From: a virus
Virus record (IMG/VR): IMGVR_UViG_3300036828_000198
Span: 1-64,000 of that record
Direction: 5' to 3' (one strand)
Length of the DNA: 64,000 nt
Shown in pieces: positions 14,574 through 22,932 of this stretch. A model generated the notes under the pieces. That model was not told the DNA's origin and searched no databases. It saw only the letters and a list, made by a program, of their open reading frames with translations. How positions within the stretch are numbered: position 1 is the stretch's first letter; each line of letters starts with the position of its first letter. The translations under genes and the position numbers were made by a program.

Positions 14574-15772
14574 CAGTAGACCTCTACTCTGAAGATCTGA
14601 TCGCCCGCAGGATAGTACATGAAGTGCATACGAGTGAACGGCGATCATTCAGAGGCTGCCGCAGACGATGGAACTGGGTAAGAGAAGGTTACTATCCAGT
14701 CACTACGGCTAAGCCTCTTGAGTTCGGAACAGCGTTCCATATTGCAATGGAAACGTTGTTCAACCCAACGACGTGGAAGTACAACCATATAGTTCTAGGT
14801 GCACTAGCTGAAAAGGCATTCGTAGACACGTGTAACGAACAGCGTAAGCAGTACCTCTGGGCCAGAGATGAATTTGCTCTCGAAGGCGAAGACGAAGAAG
14901 ACTACGACGAAAGAGTTGATCTTGGCAGGGGCATGATCAAATACTTTGTCAAGCGTCAGCTTCCGATATTGCAAGACAAATACGTTCCTACCCACGTGGA
15001 GGTTAGCTTTGACGTTCCATTGCGAGATAGTAACGGGAACCAGTTGCTCTGCAAATGTAAATCCTGCCGATCCTCCTTTGCTAAGGCTGGTGGAGGTAGA
15101 TGGAGAGGTAACCCTGTTGTCTTTTCCGGTCGAGTTGACGCCATCATGCATGACATGTCCGGAGGGTACTGGATCGTTGATTGGAAGACAGCTGCCCAAC
15201 TTCGTGACATTGAAATATACCTAGAGCTGGATGATCAGGTTGCAGGGTACTGTTACGCACTTAGACGTGCAATGGGATTGAACCTACGAGGATTCATCTA
15301 TTTCGAAATTAGAAAGGCTTTTCCAGAACCACCTAAAGAAAATACGTCTATAAGACTAGGACGTAAGTATAGTGTCAACAAGCAGATGGCAACAGATTAT
15401 CAGACGTACTATGAAACCGTTTCTGTTAATGACGCAGAAGCCTTTAAAGCAGGTCTGTACAACGTTTTTCTTGATTGGTTGAAGAACGAAGGAATCGTTT
15501 ATTATAGATCGTCCACAATTTACAAGTCTGACTACGAACTAGAACAGGTCGAAGAAAACCTAGTCGCAGAAGTCCTAACAATGCTCGATCCGAACCTACG
15601 CATCTATCCAATGCCAGGTCAGTTCAGCTGTAGAACTTGTGCATATCAAACTCCATGTCTAAGCAAAAACGCAGGCCAAGACTACCAATACAGCCTAGAC
15701 ACACTTTATCAGAAACTAGAACCGTATTACAAGCGGCAAAAGAAGCCTACAACTGATAAGGTAGGGGACTAG
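14570..15772 (+). CDS. PD-(D/E)XK exonuclease, RecB/Cas4-like
   Basis: The 400-aa protein has the nuclease core at about residues 185-225: GRVDAIM, then WIVDWKTA (D-x-K), then DDQVAGYCYAL (QxxxY). A Cys at about residue 30 (FRGC) and CRTC...PC at about 351-361 match the Fe-S layout of AddB/Cas4-type nucleases. An extra zinc-like CKCKSC is inserted at about residue 160. It probably resects DNA ends to provide single strands for the Sak4-like ATPase encoded two genes later. Start overlaps the previous stop; stop overlaps the next GTG. Confidence 0.85.
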   Translation: MTVDLYSEDLIARRIVHEVHTSERRSFRGCRRRWNWVREGYYPVTTAKPLEFGTAFHIAMETLFNPTTWKYNHIVLGALAEKAFVDTCNEQRKQYLWARDEFALEGEDEEDYDERVDLGRGMIKYFVKRQLPILQDKYVPTHVEVSFDVPLRDSNGNQLLCKCKSCRSSFAKAGGGRWRGNPVVFSGRVDAIMHDMSGGYWIVDWKTAAQLRDIEIYLELDDQVAGYCYALRRAMGLNLRGFIYFEIRKAFPEPPKENTSIRLGRKYSVNKQMATDYQTYYETVSVNDAEAFKAGLYNVFLDWLKNEGIVYYRSSTIYKSDYELEQVEENLVAEVLTMLDPNLRIYPMPGQFSCRTCAYQTPCLSKNAGQDYQYSLDTLYQKLEPYYKRQKKPTTDKVGD

Positions 15773-16029
15773 TGAAACCTAGTGTAGGTAGGACCGTACA
15801 TTACGTTCGTAACAGCTCGGGCGGAGAACGTTACCCTCAGGACCACTATGCGGCTATGATCACAGAAGTGGCTAAGCCTACTTCGATCATGGAAGCAGAA
15901 GAGACCGTCGGCCTGTTCGTATTCGAACCTTATGGTCTCAAGATCAAGTCGTTGGAAAATGGTGGAGTCAAGCACGACGAGAACATGTCTGCAGGGACCT
16001 GGCACTGGCCCGAAAGGGTAGCGGAATGA
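15772..16029 (+). CDS. Hypothetical beta-rich protein, 85 aa
   Basis: GTG start overlapping the exonuclease stop. It begins PSVGRTVHYVRNSSGGERYPQ and includes FVFEPYGLKIKS and GTWHWPE. This layout (short strands, HYV..., WHWPE end) is common in small phage proteins encoded beside recombination genes, but I know no function for it. Confidence 0.55.
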   Translation: MKPSVGRTVHYVRNSSGGERYPQDHYAAMITEVAKPTSIMEAEETVGLFVFEPYGLKIKSLENGGVKHDENMSAGTWHWPERVAE

Positions 16030-16196
16030 AAGTCACAATCAAGTGTGAAAGAGCCGATGGACAGTTCGCTCTCGCTGTTACAGACGTGCCAGATGATCTC
16101 CTGTATGCAGATATAAGTCAACAGGATGCAGCAGAAGAAAAGATCAAGGGAGGCTTCGTAGATACTTACAGGCGAGCAGCGGAGTTGCCACGATGA
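16026..16196 (+). CDS. Hypothetical protein, 56 aa
   Basis: ATG overlaps the previous stop (GGAATGA) and its TGA overlaps the next ATG (CGATGAC), a perfect fit in the operon. The product starts MKVTIKCERADGQFALAVTD and is a small beta/alpha protein. Real by position; function unknown. Confidence 0.55.
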   Translation: MKVTIKCERADGQFALAVTDVPDDLLYADISQQDAAEEKIKGGFVDTYRRAAELPR

Positions 16197-17005
16197 CTAC
16201 CGTAGATGTAGTTCCGTCTCCCAAGACCTTCGCAGGTATTCCGATCGCGCCTGTGAGAGCTACAAGGTCTAATATCAACCTGCTGATCTACGGTAAGCCC
16301 GGAGCTGGTAAGACGTTCCTAGCTTCGACTGCAGATTACGTACCTGAAATGAGACCCGTTCTGTATCTTAACGTCGAAGGTGGAGACATGACACTACGTC
16401 ACTCTGCACCTGAGATCAGGAAGATACCTGAAGAGGGCAGCTTGACTTGGCCTCAGCTTCAGACCATCTACGACCTTCTAGCTCGCCAGTGCTATAACGG
16501 TCCTGAGCCAGGTGAATTCGTTCCTAGGACTGTTATTCTGGACACTCTCACTGAGTGCCAGAAGATGAACATGAGCCAGATCATGGCCGAGCTAATGATG
16601 GATCAGCCTGAAAAGGGCTGGGATCCAGACATACCCCAGATCAAGCAGTGGGGTAAGAACATCGAGCAGATCCGTAAGTGGGTTAGGAAGTACCGTGACC
16701 TACCCCTTAACGTGATCATGACTTGTCACGAGCAGATTGACAAGGACAACATGACGGGCCAGCAGCTACACAAGCCTCAGCTGTCTGGCAAGTTGTCCAA
16801 CGAGGTGGCTGGCTTCTTTGATATCGTTGCGTACTTGTACGTGAAGCAAGAAGAAGGCAAGCCAGTTCGTAAACTCCTAACCGGATCGTGGGAAGGATAT
16901 GTAGCTAAGGACAGATCAGGAAACCTACCAGAGATTATGGTAAACCCAAACATGGGAGAAATATACGAACGAATCACTCAAGGGATATCCGATAAAGTAG
17001 AGTGA
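16193..17005 (+). CDS. Sak4-like RecA-fold recombinase ATPase
   Basis: Walker A GKPGAGKT lies near residue 34 and Walker B VILDTLTE near 112. The C-terminal KPQLSGKLSNEVAGFFDIVAYL is typical of the AAA_24/Sak4 family. Sak4 proteins promote single-strand annealing with a partner SSB, and here the partners (exonuclease at 14570, SSB-like at 17998) flank it. The C-terminus GEIYERITQGISDKVE is repeated in altered form beyond the next gene (17926-17987), showing that the 3' end was replaced when gene 17016 was inserted. Confidence 0.85.
   Translation: MTTVDVVPSPKTFAGIPIAPVRATRSNINLLIYGKPGAGKTFLASTADYVPEMRPVLYLNVEGGDMTLRHSAPEIRKIPEEGSLTWPQLQTIYDLLARQCYNGPEPGEFVPRTVILDTLTECQKMNMSQIMAELMMDQPEKGWDPDIPQIKQWGKNIEQIRKWVRKYRDLPLNVIMTCHEQIDKDNMTGQQLHKPQLSGKLSNEVAGFFDIVAYLYVKQEEGKPVRKLLTGSWEGYVAKDRSGNLPEIMVNPNMGEIYERITQGISDKVE
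16960..16988 (+). repeat. Direct repeat, left copy (Sak4 3' end)
   Basis: Twenty-nine bases, starting AATATACGAACGAATCACTC and ending GGGATAT, are identical to 17926-17954. Similarity continues imperfectly on both sides. This copy encodes IYERITQGI in the current gene. Confidence 0.85.
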
Positions 17006-17015
17006 AGGGAATCTA

Positions 17016-17876
17016 ATGAAGAAACGGATACTAGCCCTTACAACTGCAGTAGCAACAGCTGGGTTGCTATGTCTAGCTGGATCCTCTGCTGCTAGTTCAG
17101 GTGACAGCACGAGCCTGTCCGCTACGGATGTCGGGTCTAATTCTACTCCAAACGGCTCACTGAGCCCGTTCCCCAATACATCTGGGAGCGGAACGCTATA
17201 CTCACCAGCTGACGCAGGATACGTACTCACTCCTGGGACTATTAGCGGGTTCAAGTACGTATCTGCTACGTTCGTGCTACCATCTTTCAGTACCTGTTCT
17301 AGTGCAAGTGCTGCTATCCACCTAGTAGGACTAGGCGGCTGGAACGGTAACAACATTCTAGCTGCAGTCGGAGTAGATGAAGGCTGCACTGCTGGTGTTG
17401 CTGTTCCATTCTATTACGGGTACTGGTACGACGATTTCTATCAGCACTTCGTCGAGGACTTCGTACCTAACTGGTTCCTCGCCCCTGGAGACACGATCTT
17501 CACGAGCGTTCTGGGTAACGCTGGAACAGGCACTTACACTTATACGCTCAACGACATCACGACAGGTAATAACTTCTCGACAACATACACCTGCGGCGGA
17601 ACTGCTTGTGCTAGTGCAACTGCCGAGATATTCACTGCTACCTTCCAGAACAACGGCAGTACACCGGTGCCTAACTTCGGTAACGTCAACTTCACTGACG
17701 TGAAGGTAACACCGCTAGGCCAGTCTGGTACAGAGGGCATCAACAATGCTGCGTGGACCACCACGAAGGTTATCGACTACGGTACATCCACATCGGATGT
17801 GGTGGTACAACCAGGTAGCATCGGTGGAGACAGTAATTCTTCAACGTTTACCAACACCTGGGAACACGGAAGCTAA
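17016..17876 (+). CDS. Secreted eqolisin (peptidase G1)-like protein, 286 aa
   Basis: Signal peptide KKRILALTTAVATAGLLCLAGSSAASS, cleavage near residue 27-30. The mature part has the G1 fold pattern: an S-G-F-K-Y-V-S-A-T-F-V-L-P strand, then HLVGLGGWNGNNILAAVGVD, then PFYYGYWYDDFY. In active G1 peptidases the equivalent positions hold a catalytic Gln (LQ-T-G) and Glu (WYE-W); here they appear as Ala and Tyr, so a binding rather than protease role is possible. The gene sits between recombination genes and is flanked by a duplicated piece of the Sak4 gene, marking it as a recent insertion. Confidence 0.65.
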   Translation: MKKRILALTTAVATAGLLCLAGSSAASSGDSTSLSATDVGSNSTPNGSLSPFPNTSGSGTLYSPADAGYVLTPGTISGFKYVSATFVLPSFSTCSSASAAIHLVGLGGWNGNNILAAVGVDEGCTAGVAVPFYYGYWYDDFYQHFVEDFVPNWFLAPGDTIFTSVLGNAGTGTYTYTLNDITTGNNFSTTYTCGGTACASATAEIFTATFQNNGSTPVPNFGNVNFTDVKVTPLGQSGTEGINNAAWTTTKVIDYGTSTSDVVVQPGSIGGDSNSSTFTNTWEHGS

Positions 17877-17925
17877 CCCAAGACTTCCTTTAATACAAAG
17901 GAAAGATGGACTATAGCAGGAGGAA

Positions 17926-17987
17926 AATATACGAACGAATCACTCAAGGGATATTCGACAAGACTAAAGAGTCAATCGCATCCTAGA
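17926..17987 (+). pseudogene. Detached original 3' end of the Sak4-like gene
   Basis: After the inserted gene the frame encodes (G)KIYERITQGIFDKTKESIAS then TAG (17985-17987). This matches the current Sak4 C-terminus GEIYERITQGISDKVE and extends it, so it is the probable ancestral end. The first 29 bases are identical to 16960-16988. It has no start codon of its own. Confidence 0.75.
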
Positions 17988-17997
17988 AGGTGAAACA

Positions 17998-18546
17998 GTG
18001 GGAATTAGAGTAAACGTTTCCGAACAGGAAGCAAAGAGTCAAGATCGCGAACCTCTTCCCAAGGGAAAGTTCCACTACAAGTTCACGGACATGGAAATCA
18101 TGTTCGTCAAGGACACCGGCGCAGACGGATCTCCTAACAAGAACGCAGGAAAGCCGTACCTCAACCTCGAGCTCACAGTTCAAGACGGACCGTTCTCTGG
18201 CCGCAAGGACTGGGTCAACATGATGTGCTTCGAGGGCGCTCTTTATACTGCATCACAGATCCTGAAGGCTCTCGATTACGATCTTCCCATCAATAGCCAA
18301 GGTAAGGCTATTGGCGGAGAGATCGATATCCCAGACGACCGCGACTTCTATGTCGGTAAGGACATCTGGGGACGTCGTGATGTCTCGAGAGGAAAGGACA
18401 AGAAGCCTCAACTGGACGATTCAGGAGAGCCTAGGATCCAGATTCAAGGCTTCTCCAAGTACGTCACGGGTCAGTCTGGAACAGCTCAGGCTCCCCTCGA
18501 CGCTCCAAGCGGTGCCTCTAAGGCACCAGCAGGAGTTCTTCCGTAA
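17998..18546 (+). CDS. Single-strand DNA-binding-like protein (DUF669-type)
   Basis: GTG start with AGAAGGTG upstream. An OB-like core is seen at about residues 15-130 (LPKGKFHYKFTDMEI, KPYLNLELTVQDGPFSGRKDW), followed by a Pro/Ala/Ser-rich flexible tail, as in SSB proteins and DUF669 recombination partners. It would coat single strands made by the exonuclease and help the Sak4-like ATPase. Context strongly supports this role; the exact family is inferred. Confidence 0.7.
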   Translation: MGIRVNVSEQEAKSQDREPLPKGKFHYKFTDMEIMFVKDTGADGSPNKNAGKPYLNLELTVQDGPFSGRKDWVNMMCFEGALYTASQILKALDYDLPINSQGKAIGGEIDIPDDRDFYVGKDIWGRRDVSRGKDKKPQLDDSGEPRIQIQGFSKYVTGQSGTAQAPLDAPSGASKAPAGVLP

Positions 18547-18557
18547 AGGAGTATTCA

Positions 18558-18683
18558 ATGAATCCAGAAGGAAACGTCCCTACTTGGGACAGTGCAGACC
18601 AGGACAACAAGGGCCCCGTAGAGGTCCTTCACCCCGCGGACTGCCTGTGTAGTCCTAACTGTGCAGCGCGGATTCGCCAGTAA
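18558..18683 (+). CDS. Small Cys-containing protein, 41 aa
   Basis: ATG with AAAGGAG upstream. It encodes MNPEGNVPTWDSADQDNKGP ... and a CLCSPNC cluster. TAA at 18681-18683 directly abuts RNA element B, in the same geometry as the 7-codon leader before element A. It may serve as the leader whose translation controls the RNA. Confidence 0.5.
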   Translation: MNPEGNVPTWDSADQDNKGPVEVLHPADCLCSPNCAARIRQ

Positions 18684-18685
18684 TC

Positions 18686-18787
18686 TGCATTGAACGTCCG
18701 GCAGGAGCATCTGAATATAGGCTACTCGTTGATCCGTGGGTAGCCATAACGGATCCAGAGCTCTGCTCCTGTCGGGCCTTGAATGCA
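18686..18787 (+). ncRNA. Structured RNA element, copy B, with internal pseudoknot
   Basis: Base stem TGCATT (18686-18691)/AATGCA (18782-18787). Internal loop GAACGT/GCCTTG is identical to copy A. Upper stem is CCGGCAGGAGCA (18698-18709)/TGCTCCTGTCGG (18764-18775). Inside, GGCTAC (18720-18725) pairs with GTAGCC (18740-18745), while GATCCGT (18731-18737) pairs with ACGGATC (18749-18755): the pairs interleave, an H-type pseudoknot. Stem sequences differ from copy A but stay paired. The gene 18809 follows with GAGAGGAGG. Confidence 0.65.
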
Positions 18788-18808
18788 AGTTATTGAGAGG
18801 AGGTACGT

Positions 18809-19021
18809 ATGAATGAAGAACAGACTCGTAGAGAGACTAGAGGAACTGGGCCTGGCACGGTAGATGCTAACCTGGGAACGAGTCTAGTTATTTGCCCTGT
18901 CGGTAAGTGTACGACAACTCAAAGGTTTACAGAAACGGCAGCTACTCTAGCTATGCCGGTTAGAACAAACAAAAGCAGAGAGGAATATCTTAGGCTGGCA
19001 CATAAAGCCGGACGCCACTAA
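18809..19021 (+). CDS. Hypothetical protein, 70 aa, under RNA element B
   Basis: ATG with a strong GAGAGGAGG site 22 bases downstream of the RNA element's 3' end. The product is polar and Thr-rich with one CPVGKC pair. No family recognised. It lies between the RNA and the primase gene. Confidence 0.55.
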   Translation: MNEEQTRRETRGTGPGTVDANLGTSLVICPVGKCTTTQRFTETAATLAMPVRTNKSREEYLRLAHKAGRH

Positions 19022-19032
19022 ACCAGGAGTCT

Positions 19033-21204
19033 ATGATGCTTCCGGCAGTCTTCTTTCATACCATATTCGGTTCATCTAGCGGAATAGTGTGTCTTGCTGT
19101 CAAGAACAAGAATGACTTCCAGGAGACTTACTTTAACTACCCTGATCAAATTAGGATTATGCATGAATTCGTCGAACGAAGCAAATACTCAGGAAACGTC
19201 TACTTCTGCCCTCAACTACTATCAGAGCCAACAAGGACTAAAGCTAACGTTGTCACTACCACATGTACATGGGCAGACCTGGATTCTTGCCCTCCTGGAG
19301 TTCTACTGGTTCGACCCACAATCGTCCTGCAGACAAGTCCTAACCGTTTTCAGGCTTTTTGGGTCTTTGAAGAGCCTAGGGATCCTACAGAAAGTGAAGA
19401 CCTCGCAAGGCGCATTGCGTACTATCACTCCAAAGATGGAGCAGACAGAAGCGGTTGGGATCTCACTCAGTTGCTTCGAATCCCCGGAACTAGGAACTAT
19501 AAGTACGGTGAGGGTGCACTTGCCCCTGAGGTAACCGTCGAAGAAGTAAATGACGCAAAGTACCGGTTGTCAGACTTCGACCAGTATCCGGTAGCTAAGG
19601 GTTACGAATATACTCAAGTTCCATTTCCTCAGCTGGTAATCGAAGACGGAGTAAAGTTCCTAGAGCGGTACAGCTTCAAGCTAAGCGGCGTCGCACATAC
19701 ACTCTTTCATCAGGAAGTAGAAGAAGGTACTAGAAGCGAAGCTCTATTCAGGCTAGTCATGGTTTGCTCTGAAGCAGGCATGACAAGAGAAGAAGCGTTC
19801 CAAGTAGCTAGGGACTCTAAGTGTAACAAGTGGCCCGATCAACCAGACCTCCTTTGGAGAGACGTTTGTCGAGCATATCAAGTCCATGATCAGAATGAAA
19901 AGGCAACAAATCTTCCAAGACCTGAAGAAGGACCAGAGCTAGTAACCGATCAGGAAAGACACGACATACTAGCTAACCCCTGCTTCATCGAGAGGTACAT
20001 TGCATGGGCATCGACTCTAGGAGACGCTGCTGTCCAGTACCATCAGGCGGGTGCTTTTATTGCACTTTCGAGTATGTTGGCCGGTTCGATTCGACTTCCT
20101 ACATCGTTCGGGCCCATTGTTCCCAACCTGTGGTTGATGATTCTGGCAAACACTACCCTGTCTCGCAAGTCTACCTCTATGAATACAGTGATGAACCTGA
20201 TAGAGGAAGTTGACGAATCTCTTCTGATGGCTACAGACGGAAGCATAGAAGGGTTCGCTTCTGCTTTGTCGTCCAGACCAGGCAGAGTCTCAATCTTCTT
20301 TAGAGACGAATTCACCGGCTTGCTTGAGACAATGACAAAGAAAGACTACATGTCAGGCATGCCAGAGTTCTTCACTAACTTGTACGATGGAAGGAGTCAA
20401 CTACGACGGCTACGCAAAGAGGAGATCAGGATAAAGGATCCACGCCTGATTATATTCGCAGGCGGAATCAAAGACAGAATGCAGAGCCTGGTAACCTTCG
20501 AACATGTAAGTTCGGGGTTCTTGCCCAGGTTCATTTTCGTTACAGCAGATACTGATCCAACTAAGGTCAGACCTCTAGGTCCGCCTACAGAAGACAACTG
20601 GGGCGCAAGGGACGTAATCCTTAATGAACTTAGAGACATGTATGCCTGTTATCGTGCTCAAGTTCCAATCACAATGAACGGAAAGGTAACAAGTCTAACT
20701 GACAGAGTCATAGACGCAACCCTGACAAAAGATGCGTGGACTCGATTTAACCGAATTGATCAAACACTTATGCACGTAGGAATGGACGCAGGAGACCTTA
20801 GGAACATCCTAACACCATTGTACGCACGCCTTGGGTTCAGTATGCTCAAGGCGGCAGTTTTGATAGCAGCTTCCAAGGTTCGAGAAGAGTCAGTTATAGT
20901 TCAGGAAGAGGACATTATAAGAGCGGCTCATTACGGAGAGTCTTGGAGACGTTACGCACAAGACATCGTAGTGAACATAGGCAAGGGACCACTCGAGCAT
21001 AAGATCGAACTGGTCAACAATGCAATATCCAGACACGGACACATTGCTCGGTCTGCAATTATGACCAGGTACCATCTAGAGGCTCGAGAGATGTCACTCA
21101 TAGTTAGGACTCTAGAAGAGAGAGGCCTGATACTTATAGACCAACATGGTAAGCAACAGGTGTATAGAACGACACTCACAGAGACGGAGAAAATTCTTAA
21201 ATGA
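19033..21204 (+). CDS. RepB-like primase fused to DUF3987-type helicase/ATPase
   Basis: AGGAG precedes the start. Residues about 1-190 resemble archaeo-eukaryotic-type RepB primases: WADLD (metal-binding acids), QTSPNRFQAFWVF and DLTQLLRIPGTRNYK. Residues about 310-560 form an ATPase of the DUF3987 type: an A-loop ANTTLSRKSTS as Walker A near residue 376, then IFFRDEFTG as Walker B. The C-terminal 100 residues contain a winged-helix-like end. It should make primers and unwind DNA at the fork, working with the polymerase at 28285. Length 723 aa suits such fusions. Confidence 0.75.
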   Translation: MMLPAVFFHTIFGSSSGIVCLAVKNKNDFQETYFNYPDQIRIMHEFVERSKYSGNVYFCPQLLSEPTRTKANVVTTTCTWADLDSCPPGVLLVRPTIVLQTSPNRFQAFWVFEEPRDPTESEDLARRIAYYHSKDGADRSGWDLTQLLRIPGTRNYKYGEGALAPEVTVEEVNDAKYRLSDFDQYPVAKGYEYTQVPFPQLVIEDGVKFLERYSFKLSGVAHTLFHQEVEEGTRSEALFRLVMVCSEAGMTREEAFQVARDSKCNKWPDQPDLLWRDVCRAYQVHDQNEKATNLPRPEEGPELVTDQERHDILANPCFIERYIAWASTLGDAAVQYHQAGAFIALSSMLAGSIRLPTSFGPIVPNLWLMILANTTLSRKSTSMNTVMNLIEEVDESLLMATDGSIEGFASALSSRPGRVSIFFRDEFTGLLETMTKKDYMSGMPEFFTNLYDGRSQLRRLRKEEIRIKDPRLIIFAGGIKDRMQSLVTFEHVSSGFLPRFIFVTADTDPTKVRPLGPPTEDNWGARDVILNELRDMYACYRAQVPITMNGKVTSLTDRVIDATLTKDAWTRFNRIDQTLMHVGMDAGDLRNILTPLYARLGFSMLKAAVLIAASKVREESVIVQEEDIIRAAHYGESWRRYAQDIVVNIGKGPLEHKIELVNNAISRHGHIARSAIMTRYHLEAREMSLIVRTLEERGLILIDQHGKQQVYRTTLTETEKILK

Positions 21205-22148
21205 TATACGGAACCGCAGTCACCCCAACACCAGTATTTCCAATCGAAAACGAACGAGTAATCATTCCCCCGGGCCTACAAGGAACACAGTTTCCACAGG
21301 ACCTGGAAATTCCGATTCCTAGAGAGGACCTAGTCGATAGCGTGCCTATCGTCGACGCAAAGGAACCTGATGGTGTAGTTATCGTGTCAGGTGGTCTAGA
21401 CAGTATTACTACTGTGTACCGTATGGTTCAAGTACACAATGCTACCCCTCACCTTATCAGCTTCGACTACGGCCAGCGGCATTCTAAGGAACTCGACTAT
21501 GCACTCGCATGTGCAGAACGTCTCGGCCTTAGGTGGAGCCTAGTCGAACTTAGCACTCTTACAGACCTGATCAGCAACTCGGCTCTCACATCTCAAGGTC
21601 GCATCATAGACGATCCTGATCAGCCAGGATACAAGATGGGTTCCGAAATTCTTGTACCAGAGGGGCACTACTCTGAAGACAACATGGCGATCACGGTAGT
21701 TCCTAACCGGAACATGGTGATGATCTCCATCGCTGCAGCTATCGCAGTCAACAACAAGTACAAGTATGTCGCTGCAGGTATGCATGCAGGTGACCATGCT
21801 CAGTATCCTGACTGTCGCCCAGGGTTTCTGAAGTCCGTACGGGAAACGATCATGTGGGCCAATGAAGGCTTCATCGATCCGAACTTCGAACTCCTAACCC
21901 CATACATTCGCCTGAGCAAAAACGATATTGCAGCAGACGCATATCGTTTCGGAGTTCCACTTCATATGACGTGGAGCTGCTATAAGGGTGGAGCCATCCA
22001 CTGTGGCAGGTGCGCAACCTGCGTCGAGCGTCAAGAGGCAATAGCCAGTGTCAAGGAAGCCCCTGCAGACTGGGATCAGACTCTATATGCGGACTCTGAA
22101 TTCTGGAAGCAGACAGTAGCAGACTGGCATCAGCAGCATTCAACCTGA
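21201..22148 (+). CDS. queC: QueC, 7-cyano-7-deazaguanine (preQ0) synthase
   Basis: A PP-loop ATPase motif SGGLDS lies near residue 62, and the zinc-binding set SCYKGGAIHCGRCATC is at about 263-279; SFDYGQRH and VPNRNMVM are also classic QueC. It converts 7-carboxy-7-deazaguanine to preQ0 using ATP and ammonia. An N-terminal extension of about 50 residues precedes the PP-loop. Start overlaps the primase stop. With QueD, QueE and FolE nearby the full GTP-to-preQ0 route is present. Confidence 0.93.
   Translation: MIYGTAVTPTPVFPIENERVIIPPGLQGTQFPQDLEIPIPREDLVDSVPIVDAKEPDGVVIVSGGLDSITTVYRMVQVHNATPHLISFDYGQRHSKELDYALACAERLGLRWSLVELSTLTDLISNSALTSQGRIIDDPDQPGYKMGSEILVPEGHYSEDNMAITVVPNRNMVMISIAAAIAVNNKYKYVAAGMHAGDHAQYPDCRPGFLKSVRETIMWANEGFIDPNFELLTPYIRLSKNDIAADAYRFGVPLHMTWSCYKGGAIHCGRCATCVERQEAIASVKEAPADWDQTLYADSEFWKQTVADWHQQHST
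21267..21302 (-). repeat. Dispersed two-box element, strong copy
   Basis: Minus strand: GTCCTGTGGA (21302-21293), 16-base spacer starting AACTGT, GGCCCGGGGG (21276-21267). Antisense within queC. Confidence 0.5.
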
Positions 22149-22160
22149 AAGATAGAGGCA

Positions 22161-22415
22161 ATGGCTCTTCCAGAACCTCCAGGTAAATATATCAAGGATA
22201 TACAGGGCAAGATCGAGATAGTCATAAGTGGAGAACGATACACGGCGGAAATAGAAGAAGCTTGGACTCAAGAGAGTCCTGCAACTGATACATGGGCTGC
22301 AGCTGCAAAGATAGTCGGTAAAGGAAATGTATGGACCTTGAATGGAATGGGTCCTACAGATGCTGTCGCAAGATGTCTAGCAATTGCAGTATCAGCACAC
22401 GAGGTAGGAGAGTAG
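22161..22415 (+). CDS. Hypothetical protein, 84 aa
   Basis: ATG after AGAGGCA. The small alpha/beta product ends in a helix (DAVARCLAIAVSAHEVG), a pattern of small beta-beta-alpha phage proteins. No family recognised; it lies inside the 7-deazaguanine cluster. Confidence 0.55.
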   Translation: MALPEPPGKYIKDIQGKIEIVISGERYTAEIEEAWTQESPATDTWAAAAKIVGKGNVWTLNGMGPTDAVARCLAIAVSAHEVGE

Positions 22416-22421
22416 TAGTTA

Positions 22422-22514
22422 GTGGATAATGTCGTAGCAACAGTTACACTGATTCCAGCAGCACTAGCATGTATAACAATGGCTATCCTGAAAGCAACAA
22501 GGTGGAAGGGTTAA
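22422..22514 (+). CDS. Membrane micro-protein, 30 aa
   Basis: GTG start with GGTAGGAG upstream. It encodes a single hydrophobic helix (VATVTLIPAALACITMAIL) and a basic end KATRWKG, the usual topology signal for a membrane peptide. It fills the 100-base gap exactly and stops one base before the next ATG. Confidence 0.5.
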   Translation: MDNVVATVTLIPAALACITMAILKATRWKG

Positions 22515-22515
22515 C

Positions 22516-22932
22516 ATGCCGCTGATACCAATGAGCCCGGAGGAGGTTTCTGGGTTCTCTAGTCAAGGACAAGTATCGTATGACATCTGTAAAGAGTTCC
22601 TTGCTGCCGGAATAGTTATAGCCAAGGTCGATCCGAACGACTTTCCTGGACACAGGCCGACAGCTATATCATCTAGCCTGAATGCTTACATCAGGCGGCA
22701 CGAACTGCCTATGAAGAATACCTACAGGAAGGGAGACGTAATCCTCTTTCGGACTGACCGAGACGAAAACGGAGAAGTAGATAAGAGGGACATAGACGAC
22801 TACGTAGACTCTACGTTTCAACTCCCAGCAGGCAAGGCAGGCCCAGAACTGGTTGGACGATCAGATATTCCAACACTGTCTGTTGATACTGCCCGTAGAC
22901 GTCTCGCTGAAGAGAACGAATCGCCAGAATAA
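22516..22932 (+). CDS. Hypothetical protein, 138 aa
   Basis: ATG right after the micro-protein stop. The middle reads like a basic-helix segment (SLNAYIRRHELPMKNTYRKGDVILFRTD), where an RGD/KGD turn followed by strands could be a small DNA-binding wing. The C-terminus is charged. The TAA overlaps the next ATG. Function unknown. Confidence 0.55.
   Translation: MPLIPMSPEEVSGFSSQGQVSYDICKEFLAAGIVIAKVDPNDFPGHRPTAISSSLNAYIRRHELPMKNTYRKGDVILFRTDRDENGEVDKRDIDDYVDSTFQLPAGKAGPELVGRSDIPTLSVDTARRRLAEENESPE

Noticed and set aside
17926-17987. Target-site duplication of a transposon around gene 17016
   Set aside because: No terminal inverted repeats and no transposase. The right copy restores the original Sak4 tail, which fits gene-end replacement better than transposition.
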